Below are positions 9,488-19,582 of a stretch of DNA of 64,000 nt, piece by piece. The notes under the pieces are model-generated. The model did not search any database and was not told the origin of the DNA. It was given only the letters and a program-made list of their open reading frames with translations. The DNA lies in NCBI GenBank assembly GCA_947359465.1, contig OX375879.1, positions 123,598,486 to 123,662,485 on the forward strand, given 5' to 3'. Source of the DNA: Metellina segmentata. Its lineage: Eukaryota; Arthropoda; Arachnida; Araneae; Tetragnathidae. Numbering within the stretch: the stretch's first letter is position 1; every line of letters starts with the position of its first letter. The translations under genes were made by a program, and so were the position numbers.

Positions 9488-10041
9488 ATATTATGAACTA
9501 TGATTTGCTTCGCAAATTGGGTAACAGGTCATAACGGAGTTGCCAGTGCCTTCGCAAACCAAATAGGAATCCGGCGTGACGTCACAATCTCTTGTGAATA
9601 TATATATGTGTAATTGAAAAATTATTTATTGAAAGAAAATCAAACGTATAAAGTATCTATCTGGTGTCAAATTTTCCACAAATTTCAAATCCGTTGAAAT
9701 TTTTAATCTATCTTTAACGATCTCGATTTTACAAAAAAAGAACTAAATAACTCCAGATAAAATTTTATTTGGTTTTTATCGTCTGCTGGAAAATCATTCC
9801 TCCGCGCAAAATGAAAACGGAATCAAAACTAATAAATTTAGAATTTGCGATCTTCTATGCTGTTCAAGCAATAATAATTAAATTCATTTTAAAATGTTCT
9901 AGATTGAATTTTAAAATTCGCTGTTACCCAAAAATTGCAAAACATTTGAACTACCTGTGCTGTAAGTGCCATAGATTCGTCATGACTTAGTGTGCAGGAA
10001 ACAAACAGAGAGAGTGGCAAACACTTCCATTTATAATATTA
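9488..10041 (-). other. 5' half of the split Helitron
   Basis: Continues the Helitron after the 2.9-kb element. It contains two copies of the TTTGCTTCGCAAA hairpin type (near 9504 and 9550), CGTGACGTCACAATCTC, the TTTCAAATCCGTTGAAATTT core and, at the right, GATTCGTCATGACTTAG and AAACACTTCCATTTATAATA of the 5' terminus. Confidence 0.6.
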
Positions 10042-11389
10042 CACTGCTGGCCACCCAAATTGCAACACCAAGAAATACAAGAGATATCACAACAAAATTT
10101 CTGTGAAATGTGGTTCCTGCCAAAATCAGTAGCCAGAGTAGCCGCCATTGGAGATCACCGCTGCCACACGCCTCGGCATTGATTCAAAGAGACTTTGGAT
10201 GTGTTCTTGGGGTACAGCAGACCAAGCAGCTTCCACACGTTGCCGAAGTTGATCTGGTGTGGCAGCTGGGGATGTAATCTGGGTCAATCGTTGAGCAACC
10301 ATGGACCACATCTTTTCTATCGGCGAAAGATCCGGAGAGCGAGCTGGCCAGGGAAGCAATTCGATCTGACGATTGACGAAGAACCCTTGAACAATGCTTG
10401 CCACGTGTCCTCGCGCATTATCCTGTTGAAATATGGCTGTGGGCAAGCCCTGAAGGTAAGGAAGGACAACTGGCTCCAACACCTCGGAGATGTAGCACCG
10501 GCTGTTTAAAGTACCGGCAATGCGTACTAGAGGAGTGCGAGAGGGATATCCAATACCGCCCCATACCATAATACCCGGTGCAGGACCAGTGTGGCGGTGC
10601 ATAACGCAGCTGTTCAGCATCCTCTCTCCACGGTGTCTCCAGACTCGAATCCGACCATCATGGTGTTGCAGACAGAAGCGTGACTCGTCAGTAAAGACAA
10701 TTTCATTCCATTCTGCATCCACATCCTTCTTTCATCGCACCATTGGCTGCGGAAACGTCTGTGGTTTTGCTTCAATAGTAGACGAAGCAATGGACGTCTT
10801 GCGGACAGACCACTCTGCTGTAAACGGCGTCGAATGGTACGCGCAGACACTGGATGATGCGTTACAGACTGAATGTGCTGTGCTTTTGTTCGTGATGTGG
10901 CTGAGCGATCCGTCACTGCCATACGCACAATATGCCTGTCATCACGTGAAGTGGTGCACTGAGGTGGATGCGATCGAACACGTCGGTCCGTCGTACCCTC
11001 CTGCATCCAACGATCACATATCCGTATAACAGTTGTTTGGTTTCGTCCAACACGACTACCGATTTCCCTGAGAGATAATCCACAATCTCGGTAGGCCACT
11101 ATGCTTCCTCTGTTGAACTCGGATACTTGATCAAAAGATGATCGCTGTTTTCTACAAGGCATAATTGATCGTTTTTTTTTTTTTTTTTACCACAAAATAA
11201 ACACAATTGCCGTACTTAAAATCGTCGAAATCTCCAAGTCTTAAATAGCGCTTTGAAGTGGCGCGCGTGATGTGCGTCTGCGCTGAAATTCTAATCATTT
11301 GCATATCTCACCTCCGCTAATGCATGTTGTAAATTTCATATTATTTGCATGCTTCCTTCAGGGTGTTGCATTTACGGTGGCCAGCAGTG
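10042..11389 (-). mobile_element. Tc1-type DD34E transposon, complete ends
   Basis: The ends are perfect over CACTGCTGGCCACC (left, from 10042) and its complement (right, to 11389), continued by matching TGCAACACC. The target TA is present on both sides (10040-10041, 11390-11391). Length 1348 bp is normal for Tc1 elements. It sits a few bases inside the 5' terminus of the Helitron. One nearly intact transposase reads on the minus strand. Confidence 0.85.
10126..11162 (-). pseudogene. Tc1-like transposase, one frameshift
   Basis: The N-terminal part (11162 down to about 10731) has paired helix-turn-helix regions: LSLREIGSRVGRNQTTVIRI and an HTH_Tc3-like VSARTIRRRLQQSGLSARRP. The C-terminal part (10722 to 10126) has FTDESRF (first catalytic Asp), GIMVWGGIG, FQQDNARGH (second Asp) and WPARSPDLSPIE (Glu) with 34 residues between the last two, so DD34E. 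The two halves are in different frames that meet near 10731 in a GAAAGAAGG run, so a single-base indel is the only visible lesion. The full length would be about 340 residues, normal for the family. The protein cuts and pastes the element at TA. Confidence 0.85.
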
Positions 11390-11439
11390 TAGATTCAAAA
11401 TGAAAACTTAACCTTTTGACTACGACTATAGATATAACA

Positions 11440-11606
11440 AGCGCGATTCTTATAAATTTGAATGCACAATTGCTGTAACGGCCGTAATGTAACTAATTTA
11501 TTGGCGCGATTCTTATAACTTTTAAGGTACAACTGATGTACTGGCCATTGTCTAAATTCTTCCCTGGCTCGATCATGGTAAAACTGCTGTACCGGCCGTA
11601 GTCTAA
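11440..11606. repeat. Three degenerate tandem units (GTACYGGCC type)
   Basis: The phrases ATTGCTGTAACGGCCGTAAT, ACTGATGTACTGGCCATTGT and ACTGCTGTACCGGCCGTAGT recur at intervals of about 60 bases. GGCGCGATTCTTATAA or a diverged form stands before them. It is a small array directly left of the MITE at 11607. Confidence 0.6.
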
Positions 11607-12048
11607 GGCCCGGTGCACACATCCAATTTTTTAACGTGCGGCACCGAAGCTCAACTATGTACATATAACCGTGAAATGACGCAAGTACTCATTTCGCGCC
11701 ATTTGCGATAAATATTCTATCGAAGAAAACGTGCTTATTTCGCTCACTTGGTGCAAAAAAAGTATGTTTTGAAACAAAATAGACGTTTCTGGATACAACC
11801 ATTTATTAATTATTATTTATATTCCATTTATTTATGAAAACAAGGTACTTCAGGTCGGAGAAGCGTGTGCGGCGAGCTGCTGCGCAATGGGGAACTGTGG
11901 TACTAATTGCACGCAAAAGGGACGTACATCGCCGCAGCGGCTACGGAGGCATGTGTGCACTACTCCATGGGATCTTATGTATCTCAGACCGCACTTGCGT
12001 TGCAGCAGCGGCGCCGCACGTTGAAAAGTTGGATGTGTGCACAGGGCC
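11607..12048. mobile_element. PIF/Harbinger-type MITE
   Basis: Ends: GGCCCGGTGCACACATCCAA and, reverse complemented from the right, GGCCCTGTGCACACATCCAA. Both continue with AACGTGCGGC, so the inverted repeat is nearly 40 bases. TAA flanks both sides (11604-11606 and 12049-12051), the 3-bp duplication of the PIF/Harbinger superfamily. At 442 bp with no transposase it is non-autonomous; the 86-codon open frame across its right half is not a gene. Confidence 0.8.
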
Positions 12049-12117
12049 TAAAGGTGTAACTATCCGCTTGCCGAGGTCGCCATGGAAACCATAATCGAAA
12101 CACAGACGGGTTGCCTT

Positions 12118-12178
12118 AAATCGTTACTAGAAGTGCGCCAAGATCATTGCCATCGCTGTAAACGTAGACTGAAGCTGT
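12118..12178 (-). repeat. Right arm of the inverted pair with 6183-6240
   Basis: Reverse complement matches the left arm over about 55 bases with a few changes. See the left arm for shared strings. Confidence 0.5.
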
Positions 12179-12267
12179 ACCAATTTTTTATGTATATTGG
12201 TATTTGATTTTGATGTATAGAAGACAATGTAGGGACAGGTGTAAAAAAGTTCATAATCGAAATATTT

Positions 12268-12465
12268 TTATTTTTTCCCCCAATTTTTTCAATTGCTATT
12301 GTTAGAGTTGAATTAAGGGCTCCAACCCTTACAAAAACAATTAAAATATCTGATGACAAAAAGTACAAAATATTTGTGGAGAATGATCCTTTTGCCCCAT
12401 CGGACTCTAAATATTTGAAATATTGCTGTGTGGGTACTATATGTCGCGATACCAATTACGGATCC
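12268..12465 (+). other. Unidentified open reading fragment, interrupted by a SINE
   Basis: An open plus-strand frame reads TIKISDDKKYKIFVENDPFA, PSDSKYLKYCCVGTICRDTN. It continues after the SINE and its duplicated site at 16098 for a few codons (LHFLRDL) to a stop. The composition is protein-like and there is no stop over 60 codons. I do not recognise the family. It lies next to the right end of the outer TIR element, so it may be the last piece of that element's own gene. Confidence 0.35.
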
Positions 12466-12756
12466 AGCCGACCAACCGGTATAGTGGTTAAGGTGTTAGC
12501 CTCTAGATCGGAAGGTTCCTGGTTCGAATCCGGGTCCGGGCATGGATGTTTGTAAACGTATGGTGTAGAGGCGGCTGGTGCACCTTAAATCTGTCGTGGC
12601 CGAAAGTCCTCACGTTGGGTTGGCGTGGAAGTTTGGAGAGTGGGGTGCCAGCTCAGGTGTTGCTTCGTCATCTGACCGTGGTTCAAAATTACGAGGTGTT
12701 GTCCTCGGATCTTTCCCTTAAGGGACTGATCCCGGACCGTCGTCAATAGCCCGTTG

Positions 12757-15700
12757 CAGGGGCGTATATAAGGGAGGGGGCCCTGGCCCCTCCCGAAATG
12801 TTGACTAGGTTCAATCATGATAACTTTTTATTTTGAATTTTTGAAATCTAAATTGTATTTCTGGCGGAAACAATTTTCTTAAAAAATTTTATTATTTGGA
12901 CACATTTAAAATTGGACAGAGAAGATATTTCCGTTCCCGAGTAAAGAAAACACAGTGGGCTGGACACAGATATCACCAAAATTTATGATGGTTGATGAAA
13001 GATGTGCTGTGACCACATGGTTGTGAGAATGCAACTTTAACAGAGAACATTTTCTCCCTCCGCTGCCCGCAGAATCCAATGGACACCCCTGACAGTTTTA
13101 CGACTTTGCAAGATAAGAGATCCTATGTCTAGCTTCACAAACAACCCCTTGAGCATCGGTGAAAAGTCAATCCTCCATTCAAAACTTCTTTATAAAAAGA
13201 CGAAATAACACTGATGGAACCGCAATCAGCTGCAGCCCCCCACTGAAGATTCTTCAAGATCCAATGACAAACAAATTGGCAAAGTAAGCTTAGTAACGAA
13301 AAATATTTATGATATAGAGAATCATTATCATTAAAGTTCTCTAAAATCTTTAACAAATGAAGAAATAATTTCCTTTGTTGAAAATATTTGGAAACCTGAA
13401 AGTGGACAGAAATTTCCCAATACGTCAGATTCAAACCACAAGAGGTCCTTTCAATTGAAATGGCTTGATGATTACAAATGGTTAACATATTCCGAAGAAA
13501 AATTTGGATCTTTTTGTAAGTACTGTGTATTTTTTTCATCTGAATCTGTTCGAATAGGAGATAATCAATTACCAGGGGCTTTAGACACAAAGCCTTTTGA
13601 TAATTTGAAAAAAGCCAAAGAGGAATTCAATAATCATGAAAATTGCACGTACCACAAAAAATCAGTTTTAACAGCCGAAAATATTAAGGCTATGGTTAAC
13701 AAAAAAAATTAAACTGTTATAGTTCAAATTAACACCCAAAGAAAACTGATGCAATTAATATTAGAACGAAAATAATACCGATAGTTCAAACAATACGATT
13801 TTGTGGGAGACAACAAATAGCACTAAGAGGTCATATTGACAGTGGGCGAATCAGTTGGGAGAAACCTGAAGGCAATGATGGAAATTTTCGAGCATTGCTG
13901 AGATATAGAGCCAACAGTGGATGTATCAATCTTTATAGATCATCTCACTAGCAGCAGCGGGAAGAGTATGTATACGAGCTCAGTTACACAACATGAGCTG
14001 ATTCATACACTCGGCCAATTAATTCAATCAAAAATAATATGTAATACTCGTAAATCATCCTTTTATACTGTATTAGCTGATGAAACCACCGATATCAGCC
14101 AAATAGAACAATTTTCTCTTTGTGTTCGATACGTCGTTGATGAGTTGAATAATATCAGAGAAGATTTCCTAGCTTTTGTTCCTGTCTTTGATGTAACAGG
14201 CGCAGCCTTAGCTTAAAACTGTGTTAGAAAACTTATCAAGTTTAGGACCTGATTTAAATAAGTTGAGAGGGCAAGGATATGATTGAGCTGCGGTAATGTA
14301 ATTTAGAGGAGTACACGCTTGTATTAAGGAAAAATTTCCATTATAGCTGTATATACACATTGTTCTTCTCGTACTCTAAACTTATGCCTTTCTGATTCGT
14401 GTAATATTCCTTCTATAGGAAACTGTGTGTGTGTGGGGGGTCATTAAAGAAGTTTGTGGGTGCTTTCATTCATCGGCGAAAAGAACGGCGATATTAAAGT
14501 CAGTGATTTTAAAATGCTGCCCTGAACAGAAAAAAAAAAGAAACTAATTTCTTTATGCGAAACTGGCTAGGTCGAAGTACATGATTCTGTTTGGTATTCA
14601 AAAATTTGATGGAACCCATAATTCTTGCTCTCATTGAATTTGAAAACGAGGGAAGTAATTCCTCCTATAGGGCATATGGGTTAATAAGTTCAATAACCCA
14701 ATTTCAGTTTCTCGTCAACCTTTTTGTTTTGAGCAGTATGCTCGCCATAACCCAAAATTTATCAGAAAAACTGTCAAGAAAAAATATTGACCTCTCGGAA
14801 GCTATGAGAATGCATCAAATGTGTTGGAACTGGCATCAAACATAAGGACGGATGCCGATGAAAATTTTGGAAAATTTGGAAAAAAAGACTCTGTACTGTG
14901 AAATAAAGGAATTTACTGAAAAAATAAAGATAAGAGAAGAAGTTCCTAGAACTTGCCGCTTTCAAAATGTAAGGAGCAACATCCTTTACTGCACAGCAGA
15001 AGAATATTATAGGAGAGCCGTTTATATACCTTTTCTTGATGATCTCTGCAATTCCCTGAAAGAGCGTTTTGCATTAGCGGTTCTTCCAGTCTCTGTTGCG
15101 ACCGCGGAAAGGAGTTTCTCAAGTTTGCGGAATACGACTTCAGAAACGAGACTATATGGACTGGCGCTGCTTTCAATTCACAGAGATATTAAAATAACAG
15201 ACGAAGAAGTTCTTGATAAGTTTGTCAGTTCATCAAGGAATACAGATTTTGTTTTGTAAAGTTCTCAGCAATTTTTGTCATTTTACAGGGCGTCCACTCT
15301 TAACCTTAACTGATAATGTCTTTACTAATTTCTTAACCATTAGTTATATATGCATATTTTCAATAACAAAAATGTTTGGAAAGGAAAAAATTGTATTTGA
15401 AACGTTTTGGATTAAAAAAAAGTTATCAATATTAAAATAAATTTAATTTTTATTCGGTGTTTTGGTTTTGTCAGTCATAATTAGTAAACTAAGATCCAGA
15501 TACTCATACATAAGCAAAGGAATTTCTATTGAGATAGTAATTAAAAGTAAATTACTTATCCATCAACTTTAAGAGTGCCCCCCCCCTGTATATAAGAACG
15601 GATTATAGAATATTTTAAATAAGTAAACAAGTTACTTTTTTCCAATTAAAAAAAATTTATATTTTACTATAAAAATAATCTTTAAAATTATAATTCCCAA

Positions 15701-16038
15701 TTTCTAAAAATACATTTAAACTGTCCTTTTTTTTTGCCCATGTCTGACCTATTCCTTTTAATATCCATGCAGGTTTTAAGTCATTATTATATACACTGAC
15801 ATTATTTAAAATACATAACTACCTATTTTTAGAAATAAATTTTAAACAATTTGAGAATTTCAAATGGTTGTTGGAATTATATTGAATTGTTATCATTTAT
15901 TAAAATTGATATCCTGAAGTCCTAAATAGCTTTCGAATGTTTGCTTCCCCCAAAATTAATACATTTGTACGATGTATACTAAATTGCTTTAGAGAATATT
16001 TGGCCCCTCCCGAAATAAACCTCCTATATACGCCACTG
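12757..16038 (+). mobile_element. hAT transposon with ZMYM1-like transposase relic
   Basis: Ends: CAGGGGCGTATATAAGGGAG on the left and, reverse complemented, CAGTGGCGTATATAGGAGG on the right; both carry GCCCCTCCCGAAAT close to the end. GCCCGTTG is duplicated exactly at 12749-12756 and 16039-16046, the 8-bp signature of hAT. It is 3282 bp long and inserted in the tail part of the SINE. The coding region is in the pseudogene entry. Confidence 0.9.
13330..15259 (+). pseudogene. hAT transposase (ZMYM1-like), broken by stops and frameshifts
   Basis: Blocks in order: LTNEEIISFVENIWKP near 13345; a TTF-type zinc finger with FGSFCKYCVFF (13505) and CTYHKKSV (13650); IRFCGRQQIALRGHIDSGR near 13795 and NDGNFRALLRYR near 13875; LADETTDISQIEQFSLCVRY near 14073 with the catalytic Asp; LNLCLSDSCN near 14376; and the C-terminal dimerisation region LAVLPVSVATAERSFSSLRN and LALLSIHRDIK (15074-15195). 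This is the layout of ZMYM1-like hAT transposases. Stops at about 14213, 14285 and 14343, plus frame changes near 14590 and 14850, make it non-functional. Confidence 0.85.
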
Positions 16039-16161
16039 GCCCGTTGTGTTGCTCTAGTACGACGTTAACTAAAATTACCATTACCAATTACGGATCCCTT
16101 CATTTCTTAAGGGATTTGTAAAATCAGGGAACTTTTTTTCAAGGATTTTGTTGCCACCCTG

Positions 16162-16541
16162 AAGAAGTTGCTTGAATTATTTATTAGTAACTACAACTTA
16201 TAGATTTCCCCAAATTTTCAAAAAGGCTTTTCAATTTAATAAGTTTAGTTCTTTTAAGTTTCACATTTATCGAGTTTCGTTAGTATATTAAAAATCTGAT
16301 AACGGTTATTTTAACAGCTATTGTAATAACAGCACATGTCTAGTGGTAAGACACGATGTCGAATTTCACTGTCTATTAAGATGGAACCTTCCTATTTTAT
16401 TCTGATTTAATACAGAATTAACCTTTGTCATGCCCTTCTATTCGTGTCATGCGATACTCACGTTTCAAGCTGTCTTCTCCGCATACGAACCTACGTCCTC
16501 GACGTATGACACGAAATTGCAGAAACCGATACCGAAAGGAA
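16162..16541. other. Stretch without recognised feature
   Basis: AT-rich left half. Around 16325-16390 an AGTGGTAAGACACGATGTCG string faintly recalls a tRNA box A, but no box B follows, so I do not call a gene. 16440-16540 is more GC-rich and may be SINE tail sequence. Confidence 0.35.
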
Positions 16542-16662
16542 GGATCTGAGAACAGCACCTTGTCATTTTGAACCTTAGTCAGATGATGAGGTCAACACTT
16601 GAGCTTGCCATCCCACTCTTCAAACTTCCATCCCAAACTAAGGCATATTTAATGTGCACCAG
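16542..16662 (-). mobile_element. Truncated second copy of the SINE
   Basis: The reverse complement matches the body of the SINE at 12466: GGTGCAC, TGGAAGTTTGAAGAGTGGG, CATCTGACTAAGGTTCAAAA and CAGATCC. The tRNA head is missing at the right side and divergence is substantial, so it is an older, 5'-truncated copy. Confidence 0.7.
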
Positions 16663-16961
16663 GAAAGAATTAAAACACAAAATTAAGTGAATTTGTTTCA
16701 AGGTGGGATGGAGTGCTGTGAAATTGTATAACGCAATATGCTTTGTGCAATAAATATCTGGTTTTGCATTGTTTATATACTTATAGACAATTAGGTTTGG
16801 AACAAATTATTTAATTAATGTTGATATTTCTAGTCTGTTAATTTTCTCGAGTGTTTCCTGGGATACGAGAGTGGTAAGTTTTTGTTTTCTGTAAAATTCC
16901 TGCAATTTTTGTCGAATCGAATGCTCAATGGGCAATGAAACTATCGTAATTTTATCACAAA
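16663..16961. other. Stretch without recognised feature
   Basis: No domain, repeat or RNA signature seen. A 73-codon minus-strand frame overlapping the Helitron end (to 17028) mixes unrelated sequence and is not a gene. Confidence 0.35.
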
Positions 16962-17447
16962 CTAGCCACTGCGTGGCTTTCATGGCGTTGCCCATGACAG
17001 TTCTTTTCGTTGTGTCAAGTATGACCACTGCTCGCTAACCCCCGGTGATTGCTACGTATTCCCATTTGGTTTGCTGTTCAAATGAACTCCACACAGGCAC
17101 CACAGTGATGGCCTCGAAGCGGCTATTATCAACAACGTAAATCGAAACCCGCTAGAATCGGAAAACTTGGCATGGTCCAAAGGTTTAAGGACGAAAAAAC
17201 GTGTGACGTCAGCCATCAAAAATCACAAAATCTGTTCCTTCTTTTTTCGCGGTAGGCGGGCGTCACAATCCGGAAAAAAGAACAAAAGGTGAAAAAACTA
17301 ATAAATTAATTTTTAAATGTTCAATGGACACAAAAATTGCAAAAAATTAGGACTACCTATGCGGCAAATTTCATTATTGTAAGTGCCATAGATTTGTCAA
17401 GACACTGCGTACAGAGACGCAGAGAAACACTTCCTTTTATTGTTAGG
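16962..17447 (-). mobile_element. Non-autonomous Helitron
   Basis: Minus orientation. The 3' end is at the left: CTAG at 16962 preceded by A, then the hairpin GCCACTGCGTGGC. Inside are CTCGCTAACCCCCGGTGATTG, the TTTGGTTTGCTGTTCAAA hairpin, a TGTGACGTCA-like segment and the 5' segment with GATTTGTCAAGACACTG and AACACTTCCTTTTATTGTTA. The 5' terminus is slightly degraded compared with the copy at 20935. Confidence 0.75.
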
Positions 17448-18039
17448 AAAAACCTTACCTTCCTTTTCTGAAATTTACTAAGCCAACATATTTGATTACT
17501 TTAAAAGGAACTGCAATCTGTTGTACCAGAATTCCTGCTCTCGCTTGTTTGATCACTTACCCGCTTAATCTATCTCTCGCGATCAAGTTATTAAATTTAC
17601 TTTAATATGTTATTAGTTACTTTCATAGACTGTAATCTTTTAATTTTAACTTAAAATTTATTTGTTATCTTTTGAATAAATTCTAGTTTGGTTTTTTAAA
17701 GACTTCTTCGTCATGTGTATTTTTATTAACTCAAGTTTATATCAGCCTAATAGAAAGTGATAGTTTATTTTAACTCACTGCGTGGACACTAATTCAGGGT
17801 ACTTAGAAAGTGCTTATTTTGACCTTCCATTTCTAAGAGCCCTTAGAAGTGCATATTTTTCATCGATAGTCTTTAGAAAGTGCTTATTTTCCTTTAGTTA
17901 GAAAGTTCAGTTAAGTCAGAACTCTTTTGGCCGTTTGGTGAATTTATGGCCGCTAGAGTAAACATGGACATTTTCTCCTGAGGCTTCTTGTTTACACTTT
18001 AGGATTGTTGAAATTTTATGTCTCTCAAATACACTATAG
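17448..18039. other. AT-rich stretch with a short repeated motif
   Basis: TTAGAAAGTGCTTATTTT occurs near 17805 and 17875 with a diverged form (TTAGAAGTGCATATTTTT) near 17843. Otherwise nothing recognisable. Confidence 0.45.
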
Positions 18040-18730
18040 CAAAAAAAAAAAATCGACGCACCCAGAATGAGTTGTCCGATTGCGATAAAAATGGGTGGAC
18101 GTGAAAAGAACATACATAGAAGAACAAACTATTCAAATTTCAGAACAATCGAATGATTTATTTCGGAGTTTGACCGTTACACAAAGGGAGGAAGTCAATA
18201 AGGCGTTGGTCCACCTGTGGCCTGGATACGTCACCCAATGTGGCATAGACCGAAAAAGTTCCCGGAATTTTTTGCCTTCTCCAACTGTCGGACTAAATGG
18301 TCAACAGACATGGTTGCAATCGCCTTCCCATAACGTCCCAAATGTGCGCTATGGGAGAGAGATCGGGAGACCTAGCTGGCCAAGGAAGTGTTGGGAATGA
18401 AGACAATACATAGCTACATGTGTCGTGTGCGGCCGGGCACAACTCCTTGGTGCGTCGATATTTTTTGTTGTGGTGTATACTTGAATAAACATTAACCCTC
18501 CTGTTGGTTGTCTCGAAAAGATTTCTTGCCATTTTCAGGACTGGGTGTGCAAGATATCTCGTCATTGGAAGAAAACCGACCGGATCTTTTCGTCCATGCG
18601 ATTCGTACGTTCGCAATTCTGAATTCCATCGACGCGCTCTAATAGACAATGACAAATTAATTTCATCCAGTATTGCTGGCCTTATTTCCGCTAAGCATAC
18701 GTGAATTGGTCCGATAGCTCTATAGTGGAC
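18040..18730 (-). pseudogene. Decayed Tc1-like transposon
   Basis: Left end CACTATAGCA near 18030 and right end GCTCTATAGTG near 18718-18728 form short inverted ends. The minus strand still shows an HTH-region relic (ISAEIRPAILDEINLSLSIR) followed, after a large deletion, by LPWPARSPDLSPIAHIWDVM, the block that normally holds the catalytic Glu; here it reads SPIAHIWD, so Glu is replaced by Ala. The remaining 0.7 kb cannot make a transposase. Confidence 0.7.
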
Positions 18731-19582
18731 TGTATTTTAACTATTGCAATTCGTTGTAACAAAAAGAACTTTTATTAACAATGTTGTGTATGGACCACTC
18801 TCATTAAGGCAAAGGAAGCCTGGCACTAATTAGGGCTAAGGAAGCCGCGTTTTCATCAGGTCTAGGAGAGCACCTCTCTCCTCCGTGTCTGAAGCCTGAA
18901 TGTCACTCACACAGCGCCCTTTACAATATATGCGAGATTTAACAATACGTTTGTGTTAGAGATTTGAAATAGCAACGTGTGAAATGAAAAAAGGATTTGA
19001 ATTTTATCACTTTCAATACAGAGGAATCGATGTCTCGTTTTTGAAAGAATGACGATTCTGGATCATCGAAATTCAGCGTTGAAACTTTAAGGAACGCTTC
19101 ACTCGAGTCTGTGATTGTTTGCGTCTGCTTCTCCCGAACTGCCTGCTCTGTTGATTCAAGTGTGATAAGGGTGCGAGTTTTCTGCCGATTTTGTGTGAAT
19201 TATATACAAAAATTCAGATAGAAGAATTCTTCGAGTAGCTTAATATCACAGCTATCGAATGGAATGAGATTGATGCTGAAATACCACATAGTGTTACTTG
19301 AAGTTTTGAAATTTGTATTGTATTCGTTATAATAAAGCCGTGCGACGTTGCCAGTGCCTAAAATGTCGTGGTTGTGCATAAAAATTATTTTATTCCTCTT
19401 TCTTGGTAAAAAAAAAAACTTTTTGGATTTAGAAGCAAAGAACGACAATACAAAACGTGAATAATATATAGTTTCTAGCTAGATAAACGTGCTTCACTTC
19501 GGAGTACTTTTAAGGTCATTACGAAAAATTGCTGTTATATACTAAGACATATGAATGAACTAGTTCGAAGTCGCAACATGTA
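18731..19582. other. Stretch without recognised feature
   Basis: Includes a segment with AAGGAAGCCTGGCACTAATTA and TAAGGAAGCC repeats (18810-18850) that could belong to an LTR. I find no partner copy and no coding sequence. Confidence 0.3.

Larger units (their letters stand above)
6312..11394 (-). mobile_element. Helitron, split by two later insertions
   Basis: The left edge has CTAG at 6312-6315 with A before it and a degraded hairpin after it. This is the 3' end in minus orientation, as in the cleaner copies at 16962 and 20609. The 5' part lies at 9488-10041 and shows the family's 5' order on the minus strand: GTGTTTG..., GACGAATCTATGGCACTTAC, then TTCAATCTAGAACATTTTAA. The last bases of the 5' end are 11390-11394, beyond the Tc1 insertion. 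The joined end then resembles the family's 5' TCTCTACTATTATAAAAG, read on the minus strand. No Rep/helicase gene is present, so it was non-autonomous. Confidence 0.6.
12466..16081 (+). mobile_element. tRNA-derived SINE, split by a hAT element
   Basis: The head (12466-12540) looks like a tRNA: TATAGTGGTTAAGGTGTTAG (box A) and GGTTCGAATCC (box B), the internal RNA polymerase III promoter. The body continues with GGCGGCTGGTGCACCTTAAA and AAGTTTGGAGAGTGGGGTGC to 12756. After the hAT insertion it ends at 16047-16081 with GACGACGTTAAC-like sequence and a TTACCATTACC tail. TACCAATTACGGATCC stands on both sides (12450-12465 and 16082-16097), a 16-bp duplication. Length without the hAT is about 326 bp. 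Relatives are at 16542-16662 and 27703-27822. Confidence 0.85.
5782..16161. mobile_element. Outer TIR element hosting the first nest
   Basis: The left end reads CAGGGTGGTAACAGAACC and the right end, reverse complemented from 16161, reads CAGGGTGGCAACAAAATCC. Both are followed by AAATCAGG/GGGAACTTTTT motifs. The flanks share AAGAA on each side (5777-5781 and 16162-16166), a possible 5-bp target duplication; an 8-bp one expected for hAT is not seen. A diverged segment at 6183-6240 recurs inverted at 12118-12178, adding internal symmetry. Everything between is later insertions plus scraps of the original element. The class is probably hAT-like from the terminal sequence, but this is not settled. 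Confidence 0.5.

Noticed and set aside
10195..11029. Plus-strand genes suggested by long open frames
   Set aside because: They are antisense to the Tc1 transposase, which has clear DD34E motifs on the minus strand.
12466..12545. A functional tRNA gene
   Set aside because: Box A and box B are good, but the sequence continues into a SINE body with a tail and 16-bp target duplication, and it does not close into a clean cloverleaf from my reading.
16325..16390. tRNA or SINE head near AGTGGTAAGACACGATGTCG
   Set aside because: No box B at the right distance and no acceptor-stem pairing seen.
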